From assembly GCF_004101785.1 (NCBI RefSeq), contig NZ_CP035130.1, forward strand, positions 1,860,001 through 1,924,000: DNA of 64,000 nucleotides. The letters run 5' to 3'. The notes below the pieces were generated by a model. The model ran no database searches. It had not been told where the DNA came from and saw nothing but the letters and a program-made list of their open reading frames with translations. Source of the stretch: Gudongella oleilytica. Lineage in GTDB: Bacteria; Bacillota; Clostridia; Tissierellales; Tissierellaceae. Positions 15,462 through 23,775 of this stretch are shown here, piece by piece (within the stretch, counting starts at the first letter, position 1; each line of letters opens with the position of its first letter). Position numbers and translations under genes: made by a program.

Positions 15462-16739
15462 GATTGTCCCCACTGGTTTTGGAGTGAGATCATAGAGAAC
15501 TCTGTTTACTCCTTTTACCTCATGGGTGATCCTGTGGGTTATTATTTCAAGTACGTCATATGGGACTCTTTCAACCGTAGCAGTCATGGCGTCAACTGTA
15601 TTTACGGCACGGATAACCACCGGCCATTCAAAGCTGCGTTTGTGGTCTCTTACTCCAACCGACTTTACCTCTGGAACTAGCGTAAAGTATTGCCAAACCT
15701 TGCCCTCCATACCAGCCATTGCAAACTCCTCCCTAAGTATTGCATCTGACTCCCTAACTGCTTCAAGCCTGTCTCTAGTTATTGCTCCAATACACCTTAC
15801 TCCAAGACCTGGCCCCGGGAAGGGCTGTCTGAACACCATTGATCTTGGAAGTCCAAGAGCAAGGCCGCATTCTCTTACCTCATCTTTAAAAAGCATCTTA
15901 AGCGGCTCAACCAGCTCAAATTCAAGGTCCTCCGGCAGTCCGCCTACATTATGATGGCTCTTCACTGCCTTCACTGTTTTTGTGCCGGATTCTATGATAT
16001 CGGGATAAATAGTGCCTTGTGCCAGGAACTTTACATCCTCCAGCTTTCTGGCTTCATCTTCAAATACCCTTATAAATTCTGAGCCTATGATCAAGCGCTT
16101 CTCCTCAGGATCTGCGACTCCCTCAAGCTTGTCCAGGAAGCGATCCACAGCGTCTACATAGACAAGATTAGCTCCCATTTCTTCCCTGAACACCCTTATT
16201 ACCTCTTCTGGTTCTCCCTTTCTAAGCAGTCCATGGTTTACATGAACACAGGTGAGTTGCTTTCCTATGGCCTTAATAAGGAGAGCTGCGACTACAGATG
16301 AATCAACTCCTCCTGAAAGTGCCAACAGCACCTTGCCATCTCCAACCTGTTCCCTGATAAGAGCTACCTGCTCAGTTATAAAGTTCTCCATATTCCAGTT
16401 TGGCTCTGCCTTACATGTATCAAAGACAAATTCCTTCATCCTTTGGATCCTAAGGCACTCTTCCTTCGGCCAAGGCATACCCCCATCAAAATCGACTGAA
16501 AGTATAGGCAGGCCAGCTTCCATAAGAGCTTCTGATGGCTTTATTTCAACTCCGTCTACTACCCTGTTCTCACCACCATTTAGAACGATCCCTTTTATAT
16601 TCGTGATTTTTGACAGTTCATCTGTAGAAATATCATGGGGATGGATTTCCGTATAAACTCCTAGCTCACGTATTTCCCTTGCTATGTAGGTGTTTCTGGT
16701 ACTACCAAGATCGATCACAAGTATTTTATCCTGTTTCAT
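15450..16739 (-). CDS. GMP synthase paralogue with degenerate glutaminase domain
   Basis: 429 residues, about 80 fewer than normal GuaA. The C-terminal ATP-pyrophosphatase is intact: [10 protein letters not shown] (141-150), [32 protein letters not shown], and the dimerisation motif [13 protein letters not shown]. The N-terminal amidotransferase domain is shortened: where GuaA has GICYG this protein has SVDFDGG, so the Cys nucleophile is absent, and the segment bearing the His-Glu pair is deleted. It should therefore use free ammonia, take nitrogen from a partner, or make another product. AGGAGG precedes the ATG. A full GuaA is encoded at 18704-20242. Confidence 0.85.
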   Translation of the reverse strand: MKQDKILVIDLGSTRNTYIAREIRELGVYTEIHPHDISTDELSKITNIKGIVLNGGENRVVDGVEIKPSEALMEAGLPILSVDFDGGMPWPKEECLRIQRMKEFVFDTCKAEPNWNMENFITEQVALIREQVGDGKVLLALSGGVDSSVVAALLIKAIGKQLTCVHVNHGLLRKGEPEEVIRVFREEMGANLVYVDAVDRFLDKLEGVADPEEKRLIIGSEFIRVFEDEARKLEDVKFLAQGTIYPDIIESGTKTVKAVKSHHNVGGLPEDLEFELVEPLKMLFKDEVRECGLALGLPRSMVFRQPFPGPGLGVRCIGAITRDRLEAVRESDAILREEFAMAGMEGKVWQYFTLVPEVKSVGVRDHKRSFEWPVVIRAVNTVDAMTATVERVPYDVLEIITHRITHEVKGVNRVLYDLTPKPVGTIEWE

Positions 16740-16976
16740 AGTCTACCTCCTCGATTAATGGACATATTGTAACACAACTACTTAAAACAATACAGGGTAT
16801 AAATGCTAAATTTAGATACATTTATAATTTTTGTATTGAGTATCAAAGATATGCCGTGTTAATATATTAAAGAAAAGATTAAGACAGAGTTAAACCACTG
16901 GATACAAGAGCTAAAAGTTGAAGACAGTTTATATTGATATGGATACAAATAGATTCCATAATTTGAGGAGCCCGGA

Positions 16977-18518
16977 ATGATCAGGAATATCTTAAGTATT
17001 TATCTGTTCTCAAGTGTAATTTTTCTATCGATAATGTTTGTCTACTCTTATTCAAGGGGAAAATCTGCCTTTGCAAAGGCATTTGGTTTTCTTGCTCTGA
17101 CCCTTGACATCTACCTTCTTGGCTATCTGTTGGAGGTAAATGCGGAGACTATTGATTCCATGATGTTCTGGAATCAAATCCAGTACTTTGGAATTCCATT
17201 CTTCCCGGGATTCTGGCTTATGGTTAGCCTTCTGTATACCGGTCGCATCAAATATTTATGGAGTAAGACAAGTATAGTTGTCTTTATAATACCTGTAATC
17301 ACCTTCTTTATGAGGTTGACTAATGATTTTCACCACTTATTCTACTCCAGGGTAGTAATGAACGTAATGGGTGATTTTACATTCCTAGTATTGGGCAAGG
17401 GACCCTGGTATTATGTTCAAATGCTGTACTCCCTCTCAGTTCTGATCCTTTGCACAACTTTCTATTATCAAAAGCTTATTAAAACCACCAGGCAAGAAAG
17501 AAAGCAATTTGAGCTTCTTTTCATAGCGTCGATAATACCCTATGCAGCTCTTGTACTCATCATTATCGATCCTGGAAAACTGGGGATAGACTATACTGCA
17601 ATAGTACTGCCACCATGTATCTTACTTATCAACTATGCTCTTTCCCGCTATAATTTTTTAGGGCTGAAACAGCTCGCTCGAGAAAGGGTATTTGAGGAAA
17701 GCCAAGAAGGCTTGATACTTATGGACAGACACTATATAATAAGAGATTTTAATGCTTCCAGCATGCTATACTTTTCGCTCTTTGGTGTGAAGCTTAAAAA
17801 TGAGGACTTGGGGTTGGTATTAGAAGACCATGAAGAAATGCTCCATAGCATCTACTCAAGGAAGCCCAGCGTACATACAATAACTTCGGATGATGAAGAA
17901 TATTATATTGAATTTTCGACAAAGGATATTGGTAAAAAGGACGAACTGGCTGGTATACTTCTGACCATTGAGGACGTAACCCTAAGCGAGAAGCTGGAGC
18001 TTCAACTGAGAGAACTGGCGCAGACTGATGAGCTGACCGGGCTTAATAACCGCAGGTATTTCATGGAAGAAACCAGCAAAATACTTGGTCGTGCGCTTAG
18101 GTATGAGGAAAAACTATCTATGCTTATGATGGACATCGACCATTTCAAGTCAATAAATGATACCTATGGTCATTCCTGCGGAGATCTTGTTCTCAGTACA
18201 CTTGCAAAAATTATCAAAACAACATATCGTTCAACTGACATAGTTGGCCGTTTTGGAGGAGAGGAATTTGTTGTTGCGATGATAAACACGACAGCTGAAG
18301 AGGCTTACGACAGGGCAGAATCATTGAGATCCGCTGTTGAAGACCTGAGGATCAAATGTCAGGATAATGAACTCCGGGTAACTATAAGCATTGGCATAGC
18401 TGAGCTTAAGAAGGATAGATGTGAAAAACTGGATGAGCTTTTGAACTTTGCGGACAGTGCAATGTATCAGGCGAAGGAACGTGGTAGGAATCAGACTGTG
18501 ATATATTTTGATCAATGA
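16977..18518 (+). CDS. Membrane diguanylate cyclase (7TM-PAS-GGDEF)
   Basis: 513 residues. Residues 1 to about 230 form a seven-helix membrane module like the histidine-kinase N-terminal 7TM sensor region; a PAS-like segment follows (about 235-340, LILMDRHYIIRDFNASSM); the GGDEF domain occupies about 345-510. The active-site motif GRFGGEEF and metal-binding MMDIDHFKSINDTYGH are intact, so it should make c-di-GMP from GTP. RSTD five residues before GGEEF is a canonical inhibitory I-site. GAGGAGC precedes the ATG. It is a plus-strand gene between two minus-strand guaA genes. Confidence 0.92.
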   Translation: MIRNILSIYLFSSVIFLSIMFVYSYSRGKSAFAKAFGFLALTLDIYLLGYLLEVNAETIDSMMFWNQIQYFGIPFFPGFWLMVSLLYTGRIKYLWSKTSIVVFIIPVITFFMRLTNDFHHLFYSRVVMNVMGDFTFLVLGKGPWYYVQMLYSLSVLILCTTFYYQKLIKTTRQERKQFELLFIASIIPYAALVLIIIDPGKLGIDYTAIVLPPCILLINYALSRYNFLGLKQLARERVFEESQEGLILMDRHYIIRDFNASSMLYFSLFGVKLKNEDLGLVLEDHEEMLHSIYSRKPSVHTITSDDEEYYIEFSTKDIGKKDELAGILLTIEDVTLSEKLELQLRELAQTDELTGLNNRRYFMEETSKILGRALRYEEKLSMLMMDIDHFKSINDTYGHSCGDLVLSTLAKIIKTTYRSTDIVGRFGGEEFVVAMINTTAEEAYDRAESLRSAVEDLRIKCQDNELRVTISIGIAELKKDRCEKLDELLNFADSAMYQAKERGRNQTVIYFDQ

Positions 18519-18680
18519 ATGGGAGTAAAAATATGATCTTCAGTCATATTTTTACGACTACCACAGTGATTGGATCATATATGATCCAGAGCTGATGGTA
18601 GCCCTTCGGCGAGGATCAGGAGATGAAAGCGAGCCAATTTGTCGAAGCTTGAGTCCATGATCTACCGTGAATGGGAATAA
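18517..18680 (+). repeat. Repeat copy A (~150 nt) bounded by GAATGGGA(A/G)TAA
   Basis: Begins over the stop codon of the diguanylate cyclase with GAATGGGAGTAA (18517-18528) and ends with GAATGGGAATAA (18669-18680), 152 nt apart. Both equal the sense 3' end of guaA genes (codons for Glu-Trp-Glu-stop). Between them lie the blocks shared with copy B: hairpin, TACGACTACCACAG, the GGATCAT...ATGATCCAGAGCT hairpin, GGAGATGAAAGC and CGAAGCTT. No coding potential seen. Confidence 0.7.
18527..18553 (+). terminator. Terminator of the diguanylate cyclase gene
   Basis: Hairpin AAAAATATGA-TCTTCAG-TCATATTTTT directly after the stop codon, ending in five T. It forms the first hairpin of repeat copy A. Confidence 0.7.
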
Positions 18681-18706
18681 AAAAAGGACTCGAGTCCTTT
18701 TTTTTA
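18679..18706. terminator. Bidirectional terminator
   Basis: GGACTCGAGTCC flanked by seven A and eight T, between the plus-strand repeat and the guaA stop codon. It works for either strand. Confidence 0.8.
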
Positions 18707-20242
18707 CTCCCACTCAATAGTAGCCGGGGGTTTATTGGTTATATCGTATACTACTCTGTTTATGTGCCTTACTTCGTTTACGATCCTGCTTGAGATGTGT
18801 CCGAGGATATTCCAGGGAATCTGAGCAAATTCTGCAGTCATGAAGTCTATGGTGGTTACTGCTCTAAGTGCCAGGGTAAAGTCGTAGGTCCTTCCATCTC
18901 CCATAACTCCAACGCTTTTAGTGTTTGTAAGAACTGCAAAATACTGATTTATATCTGTATCGAGAGCTGCAGCTGCAATTTCTTCCCTGAATATAGCATC
19001 CGCTGCCTGAAGTATCTTGACTCTCTCCTCGGTTACCTCTCCAATTATCCTTACAGCAAGTCCCGGCCCAGGGAATGGCTGTCTGAAGACTAGCTCCTTC
19101 GGCAGTCCAAGCTCTAAGCCAACTTTCCGCACCTCATCCTTGAAAAGATCCCTTAATGGCTCGATAATCTCCTTGAAGTCGACGTAATCCGGAAGACCTC
19201 CAACGTTGTGATGGCTCTTTATAACAGCTGAGTCTCCCAGGCCGCTTTCGATTACATCGGGATAAATAGTGCCCTGTACAAGGAAGTCAACCGACCCGAT
19301 CTTTTTAGCTTCCTCCTCGAATACACGGATAAATTCTTCCCCGATTATTTTTCTCTTGGTTTCAGGGTCTGTTACTCCTGCAAGCTTGTCGTAGAATCTC
19401 TGCTGCGCATTGACCCGTATAAAATTCAGATCGTAATCCTTCGAGAATATCTCCTCAACCTGATCCCCTTCATCCTTACGCATCAAGCCATGATCCACGA
19501 ATATACAGGTCAACTGCTTTCCAACTGCCTTTCCGATAAGTACAGCTGCAACTGAGGAATCGACCCCTCCTGAAAGTGCACAAAGTACCTTCTTATTCCC
19601 TATTTTCTCCTGAAGCTTCTTAATGGACTCCTCAACAAACTCATCCATTTTCCAGTCGCCCTTGCATCCGACCACGTTGAATACGAAGTTTGAAAGTATC
19701 TTGTTTCCTTCTTCAGAATGAAGAACCTCAGGGTGGAACTGTACTCCATAAAGCTTCATCTCTTCGTTCTCAAATGCTGCTGTCGGGCATGTCTTTGTGA
19801 CTGCTGTAGCCTTAAAGTCCTCAGGCATTTTCTGAACGTAGTCAGTGTGACTCATCCAGCAGGTTGATTCCTTTTTGACTCCAGTCATAAGCCTGGACTC
19901 GGGATCCACTACCTCCAGCTTGACCTTTCCATATTCCCTTGCAGACGCAGCCTCAACATTCCCTCCAAGTACATAAGATATAAGCTGAGCTCCGTAGCAT
20001 ATCCCAAGGATAGGAATTCCTGATTCCAGCAGCTCCCTTTCTACAGAAGGCGCTCCTTTTTCATACACGCTGTTGGGACCGCCCGTAAATATGATCCCCT
20101 TAGGATCCATAGCCTTAAGCTTATCAAGACTGATGGTATAAGGATGGACCTCGCAATACACATTCATTTCCCTTACTCTTCTGGCAATCAGCTGATTATA
20201 CTGACCTCCAAAATCAAGGACTATGATCGTTTCTCTCTCCAT
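18704..20242 (-). CDS. guaA: GMP synthase (glutamine-hydrolysing)
   Basis: Converts XMP, ATP and glutamine to GMP. 512 residues, full length. Class I amidotransferase domain with nucleophile in LGICYGAQ (Cys about 82) and His-Glu pair in VQFHPEVLH (about 170-172); ATP-pyrophosphatase with [10 protein letters not shown]; dimerisation motif [14 protein letters not shown]-terminus TIEWE. The ATG overlaps the methyltransferase stop codon (TGATG), and AGGAAAGG lies upstream, so it is the last gene of the 20242-25104 operon. Confidence 0.96.
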   Translation of the reverse strand: MERETIIVLDFGGQYNQLIARRVREMNVYCEVHPYTISLDKLKAMDPKGIIFTGGPNSVYEKGAPSVERELLESGIPILGICYGAQLISYVLGGNVEAASAREYGKVKLEVVDPESRLMTGVKKESTCWMSHTDYVQKMPEDFKATAVTKTCPTAAFENEEMKLYGVQFHPEVLHSEEGNKILSNFVFNVVGCKGDWKMDEFVEESIKKLQEKIGNKKVLCALSGGVDSSVAAVLIGKAVGKQLTCIFVDHGLMRKDEGDQVEEIFSKDYDLNFIRVNAQQRFYDKLAGVTDPETKRKIIGEEFIRVFEEEAKKIGSVDFLVQGTIYPDVIESGLGDSAVIKSHHNVGGLPDYVDFKEIIEPLRDLFKDEVRKVGLELGLPKELVFRQPFPGPGLAVRIIGEVTEERVKILQAADAIFREEIAAAALDTDINQYFAVLTNTKSVGVMGDGRTYDFTLALRAVTTIDFMTAEFAQIPWNILGHISSRIVNEVRHINRVVYDITNKPPATIEWE

Positions 20243-21432
20243 CAAAACCTTTCCTCCCCCTGAACTTTGAAATAATCTCCCATATAGCTCTCAATAAACA
20301 GCTCCTCCAGACCCCACTCACTCTTCAGCTGCTTGTATTCAAGGATAGTTTCCGGTCTGTAGGCCTCATGTGTCCTTACGGCTCTGATCATGATGTTCTT
20401 TGGAGTATGCTCCATATCAACAAACTCCAATATCTGCACCTGGTAGCCTAATATTTCAAGTATACTCCCCCTGATACTGTCTGTCACCAGAGAACTTAAT
20501 CTCTCCTTTATTATTCCGTGCTTTAGCATGCCATTAAGCTCCGGATTTTTTATCTTCGAAAACAGCTCATGCTGGCAGCAGGGAACGCTCATAATGACCC
20601 TTGCACCCCATTGGGCTGCCTTTACCAGAGCAATGTCCGTAGCAGTGTCGCAGGCATGTAATGTGACAACCATATCAATGTCGGATCCAGGGACATAGTC
20701 GGCAATATCTCCACAGATAAACTTAAGATTTTCATTGCCAAGCTTCTCAGCGGTATCGTTGCAAAAATCGATCACGTCCTTCTTAAGATCCATACCTATA
20801 ATATTTATATCCAGTCCCCTTATAACAGACAGATAATGATAAAGAGCAAAGGTCAGATAGCTCTTTCCGCATCCAAAATCAACTATTTTGATCGTTCCAT
20901 TATCCTTAAGGGTATCCGCAACATCCTCTACAAGCTCAAGAAATCTGTTGATCTGCCTGAATTTGTCATACTTTTTCTTGTATACTGTGCCCTCTGGCGA
21001 CATTACTCCAAGATGCACAAGATAATCTACAGGTTCGCCATCCTGAAGTATATAGTTCTTTTTTCTGTCGTGGGTAAGATCTACCAAATGCTTTTTAGAA
21101 GAAACCTCCTTGATCCTGGTAGCACCTTTTTTACTTACCAAAACCTGATATTCTCCATCGGTAGTCTTGAAATCTCCCTGCTTGAAGTCATTGAGCAGAA
21201 GCTGCTCAGCCAGTTCTATGGCATCCTCAGGATCCAGATTTTCGTGGGTCACCTTTTTTTGGTAGTGTCTCTCAAACTGAAACCTTGTAGTCCCCTTCTG
21301 ATCAAAGGGCTTAATTGTTACCTTAAGAGGGCTTTCCTCAGTCTTTCTTTTTCTATTGCTTATAATTGCTTTGGACAGGCTCCCCTGTAGAAAAAGCCTG
21401 TCCAGCAGATCTCTCAATCCATTATCTTCCAT
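20242..21432 (-). CDS. Class I SAM-dependent methyltransferase
   Basis: 396 residues. The SAM-binding motif is [19 protein letters not shown] near residue 190, followed by [16 protein letters not shown] and [16 protein letters not shown]. This resembles the family with a large N-terminal extension whose substrate (RNA or protein) is unknown. The late motif [15 protein letters not shown], with adjacent cysteines, is typical of the group. The start overlaps Sir2 by 19 nt and its ribosome binding site is poor, so it may depend on coupling. Confidence 0.8.
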   Translation of the reverse strand: MEDNGLRDLLDRLFLQGSLSKAIISNRKRKTEESPLKVTIKPFDQKGTTRFQFERHYQKKVTHENLDPEDAIELAEQLLLNDFKQGDFKTTDGEYQVLVSKKGATRIKEVSSKKHLVDLTHDRKKNYILQDGEPVDYLVHLGVMSPEGTVYKKKYDKFRQINRFLELVEDVADTLKDNGTIKIVDFGCGKSYLTFALYHYLSVIRGLDINIIGMDLKKDVIDFCNDTAEKLGNENLKFICGDIADYVPGSDIDMVVTLHACDTATDIALVKAAQWGARVIMSVPCCQHELFSKIKNPELNGMLKHGIIKERLSSLVTDSIRGSILEILGYQVQILEFVDMEHTPKNIMIRAVRTHEAYRPETILEYKQLKSEWGLEELFIESYMGDYFKVQGEERF

Positions 21433-22163
21433 TCCTTAGTCAACTCCTCCATAACAGTGCCAATAGGCTCTCTAAGCACAAAGTCTGCTTTAAGATCATA
21501 GCTTGTCTCAGTCTTATTCATCAAAACAAGGCAATCGCCTCTGTAGTAGTCCACCAGACCAGCGGCCGGGTAAACATTGAGAGATGTACCGCCTATGATC
21601 AGTATCTCCGATTTGCTGATATAATCAATAGCTCTGTCGAATACCTCCATATCAAGGCCTTCTTCATAAAGCACCACATCAGGCCTGACCACTCCGCCGC
21701 ACTTCGGGCACTTGGGAATACCCTCTGCATCGAGGACATGCTCCAGGCTGTAGGTCTCACCACAGCTTACGCAGTAGTTTCTATGGATCGATCCGTGAAG
21801 CTCAAGCACGTTTCTTGATCCTGCCAGCTGGTGAAGTCCGTCGATATTCTGGGTTATAACAGCCTTAAGCTTTCCCATTTTCTCAAGCCTTGCAAGAGCT
21901 ATGTGAGCTTTGTTCGGGAGCGCATCCTTGTAAATCAGATTACTCTTATAGTAGCTGAAGAACTCACCTGTATAGCTTCTGAAAAAGCTGTAGCTTAACA
22001 TCTCTTCAGGTGTGAAGCCCCTGCTCCCTTTAGAGCTGTATAGTCCCTTGGCTGAGCGAAAATCAGGTATCCCGCTTTCGGTTGAAACCCCTGCCCCGCC
22101 CAGGAATACAATATTATTGCTGTCAGCTATTCTTTTTTTCAGGGCAATCATTTGATCCTTCAT
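21414..22163 (-). CDS. cobB: NAD-dependent protein deacylase (sirtuin)
   Basis: 249 residues. Removes acyl groups from lysine using NAD. Seen: GGAGVSTESGIPDFRS, the catalytic region QNIDGLHQLAGS with HGS following, the zinc-binding cysteines CVSCGETY and CPKCGGVVRPDVV, and GTSLNVYPAAGL. Its ATG overlaps the previous stop codon by one base (TAATG). In an operon with a methyltransferase and guaA, with no obvious functional link. Confidence 0.93.
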   Translation of the reverse strand: MKDQMIALKKRIADSNNIVFLGGAGVSTESGIPDFRSAKGLYSSKGSRGFTPEEMLSYSFFRSYTGEFFSYYKSNLIYKDALPNKAHIALARLEKMGKLKAVITQNIDGLHQLAGSRNVLELHGSIHRNYCVSCGETYSLEHVLDAEGIPKCPKCGGVVRPDVVLYEEGLDMEVFDRAIDYISKSEILIIGGTSLNVYPAAGLVDYYRGDCLVLMNKTETSYDLKADFVLREPIGTVMEELTKEWKIMD

Positions 22164-22510
22164 TATCTATCCTCTCCTACAATGTAGTCCTTGAGAGACC
22201 TCCTTACGCTTTCAACGAAGTCACTGGCTGCACCCCAATCAAAATTGATAACCAGCCCCTGGGAACTCCCAGTAGATATTACTCTTAAGTCCGTCACCCC
22301 TTCAAGATTGTCCAGAATAACTATAAGAGCAGCCCTGTTGCTTGATCTGAAGAAATATTTCTCAAAGATCAGGGTTCCTGTAAGCTTTCCATCACCTATA
22401 TCAAGTATTTCCTCGTGTACCAGCTCAGAATTTTGACCTTCTTTGATAAGCTCCATTGCCTGGATCAAAGGTAAACTCACTTTAAAGCCTGCTTTACTCA
22501 TGTCAATCAT
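22163..22510 (-). CDS. DUF6054-like small protein
   Basis: 115 residues with the pattern TLIFEKYFFRSSNRAALIVILDN and ISTGSSQGLVINFDWGAASDF, which I associate with the uncharacterised DUF6054 family of Clostridia. Predicted soluble alpha/beta. No catalytic motif is apparent. It overlaps the DUF454 gene by 8 nt and the sirtuin by 1 nt. The start could also be the ATG three codons downstream. Confidence 0.7.
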   Translation of the reverse strand: MIDMSKAGFKVSLPLIQAMELIKEGQNSELVHEEILDIGDGKLTGTLIFEKYFFRSSNRAALIVILDNLEGVTDLRVISTGSSQGLVINFDWGAASDFVESVRRSLKDYIVGEDR

Positions 22511-22871
22511 CCCCCTTCTCCGTTTTTATCCTGAATATGAAGTAATAGTGCTTGAAAACATCCACTGTTATAAGCATCACCTTAAGCCAAGGCTTCTCAA
22601 CGGTGAAAATACTTAGCCATATCATTGACGATGACAACGTTGAAAGCAATATTTTGGTCTTAAGTGTCATGGAGCGCTTTTTCTCAAAATCCTCAAGATT
22701 ATTCTTATATAGCTTTGTTGATCTGAACCACGTGCTGAACCTGTCTGAGCCCTTCGCAAGGAAAAATGACCCCAGAAGAAGCAGCGGAGTTGTTGGAAGC
22801 ACAGGTATAAAGGCACCTACTGCCCCTATTGAAATAGATAAAAAGCCAAGTGATATATAGACTAACTTCAT
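22503..22871 (-). CDS. DUF454 (YbaN-like) inner membrane protein
   Basis: 122 residues. The family signature GAVGAFIPVLPTTPLLLLGSFFLAKGS is at the N-terminus, followed by FSTWFRSTKLYKNNLEDFEKKRSMT and two hydrophobic spans. Function unknown. AGGAATGG precedes the ATG. Confidence 0.88.
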   Translation of the reverse strand: MKLVYISLGFLSISIGAVGAFIPVLPTTPLLLLGSFFLAKGSDRFSTWFRSTKLYKNNLEDFEKKRSMTLKTKILLSTLSSSMIWLSIFTVEKPWLKVMLITVDVFKHYYFIFRIKTEKGDD

Positions 22872-22883
22872 TTAACCATTCCT

Positions 22884-23174
22884 TTAAGAGTATCTTCTTA
22901 TAGTTATAAACTCAAGCCTTATATGGCTGTTGTGCTCTGAAAGCTCTCTGAGTGCAGCGATTACAGCCTTGCTGTAGGTTTCAGTATCGGCTTCGTCATG
23001 GTCCTCCCAATTGTATATGCAAAGCCTTAAGTCTTCCTTAAGATAGCTCATTGCATCCCACATTGCATCGAGGTTGTTTCCGTGGTATTCGGGAAGCTGA
23101 ACCTTCTTCTTCATATAAGGGTGGAACGTCTCTTTATGGTGAAATTTTTTGAAATCCAGCAAAATTGTCCTCAT
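22884..23174 (-). CDS. Barstar-family ribonuclease inhibitor
   Basis: 96 residues from MRTILLDFKKF, with GGAGG six nt upstream; a TTG five codons earlier overlaps the ribonuclease gene and is less likely. Barstar features: LPEYHGNNLDAMWDAMSYL, whose acidic helix blocks the barnase active site, and LRLCIYNWEDHDEAD. It lies 11 nt after the barnase-type gene and should protect the cytoplasm from unexported enzyme. Confidence 0.9.
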   Translation of the reverse strand: MRTILLDFKKFHHKETFHPYMKKKVQLPEYHGNNLDAMWDAMSYLKEDLRLCIYNWEDHDEADTETYSKAVIAALRELSEHNSHIRLEFITIRRYS

Positions 23175-23185
23175 ACCCCGCCTCC

Positions 23186-23707
23186 TCAATAAAGTTGCTC
23201 AAAGGATTCATAGTGATCCTCAGTGTAAAAAATAAGTCCATCATTGGAGTACACAAGCCTTTCGCTGCCTCTGTAGCCTCCCTCGTAGTTTATGTCGCAC
23301 TCAAAGTAGATCCTGCCGTCCTCCTCAGGAAGCAGCTTTTCCCTGTTGCTGAATCTGTCCCCGCCTATGCTCATTTTATCCGTAACATCCCATAGATTCC
23401 CCTTTTGAGGATCCCATCCAAGCTTTGAAGCCTCGGACTTGGTAATGTAGTTGTCGGGAAGCCTGCCATAGGTGTGAAGGTAAAGTGCCACATCCTCAGC
23501 CGAGGTATAATAGCCGTTCTCGTCAGGCTTTGAAGTCTCCTCAGGTGACTCCGAAGGCTCCTCAGACTGTTCAGATTCCTCAAGCTGCGGCAGCTCCACT
23601 TCTATCGTTTCCGGTTCCTCTACAGCCGTACTGCACCCGGTGAATGCTGCAAGCATTATTAGTATGATCAATAATAGTGAAAGCTTGCCTCTATATTTAT
23701 GCATCAT
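23186..23707 (-). CDS. Barnase-family ribonuclease, predicted lipoprotein
   Basis: 173 residues. Signal peptide with lipobox AAFTGC (Cys25), a 40-residue acidic Ser/Glu-rich linker, then a barnase domain from about 66: LPDNYITKSEASKLGW, KGNLWDV, SIGGDRFSNRE. All catalytic residues align with barnase: Glu136 (ECDINY, Glu73), Arg150 (SERLVYS, Arg87), His165 (TEDHYESF, His102). It should be an active guanyl-preferring RNase tethered outside the membrane. Followed by its inhibitor. Confidence 0.93.
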   Translation of the reverse strand: MMHKYRGKLSLLLIILIMLAAFTGCSTAVEEPETIEVELPQLEESEQSEEPSESPEETSKPDENGYYTSAEDVALYLHTYGRLPDNYITKSEASKLGWDPQKGNLWDVTDKMSIGGDRFSNREKLLPEEDGRIYFECDINYEGGYRGSERLVYSNDGLIFYTEDHYESFEQLY

Positions 23708-23775
23708 CTGTATTCCTCCTGATAATAGTCTCCTTACTTCTTACCCTAATGAGACTGAAATAAAAACCAGCTTCA

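Noticed and set aside
16740-16976. Purine or PRPP riboswitch ahead of the guaA paralogue
   Set aside because: No guanine-aptamer core or other known purine-sensing motif could be found on either strand.
18517-18680. Repeat A as a lysine or other known riboswitch
   Set aside because: GAAGC and GGAGAT blocks are superficially similar, but the conserved cores of lysine, SAM and T-box elements are missing and it lies downstream of genes.
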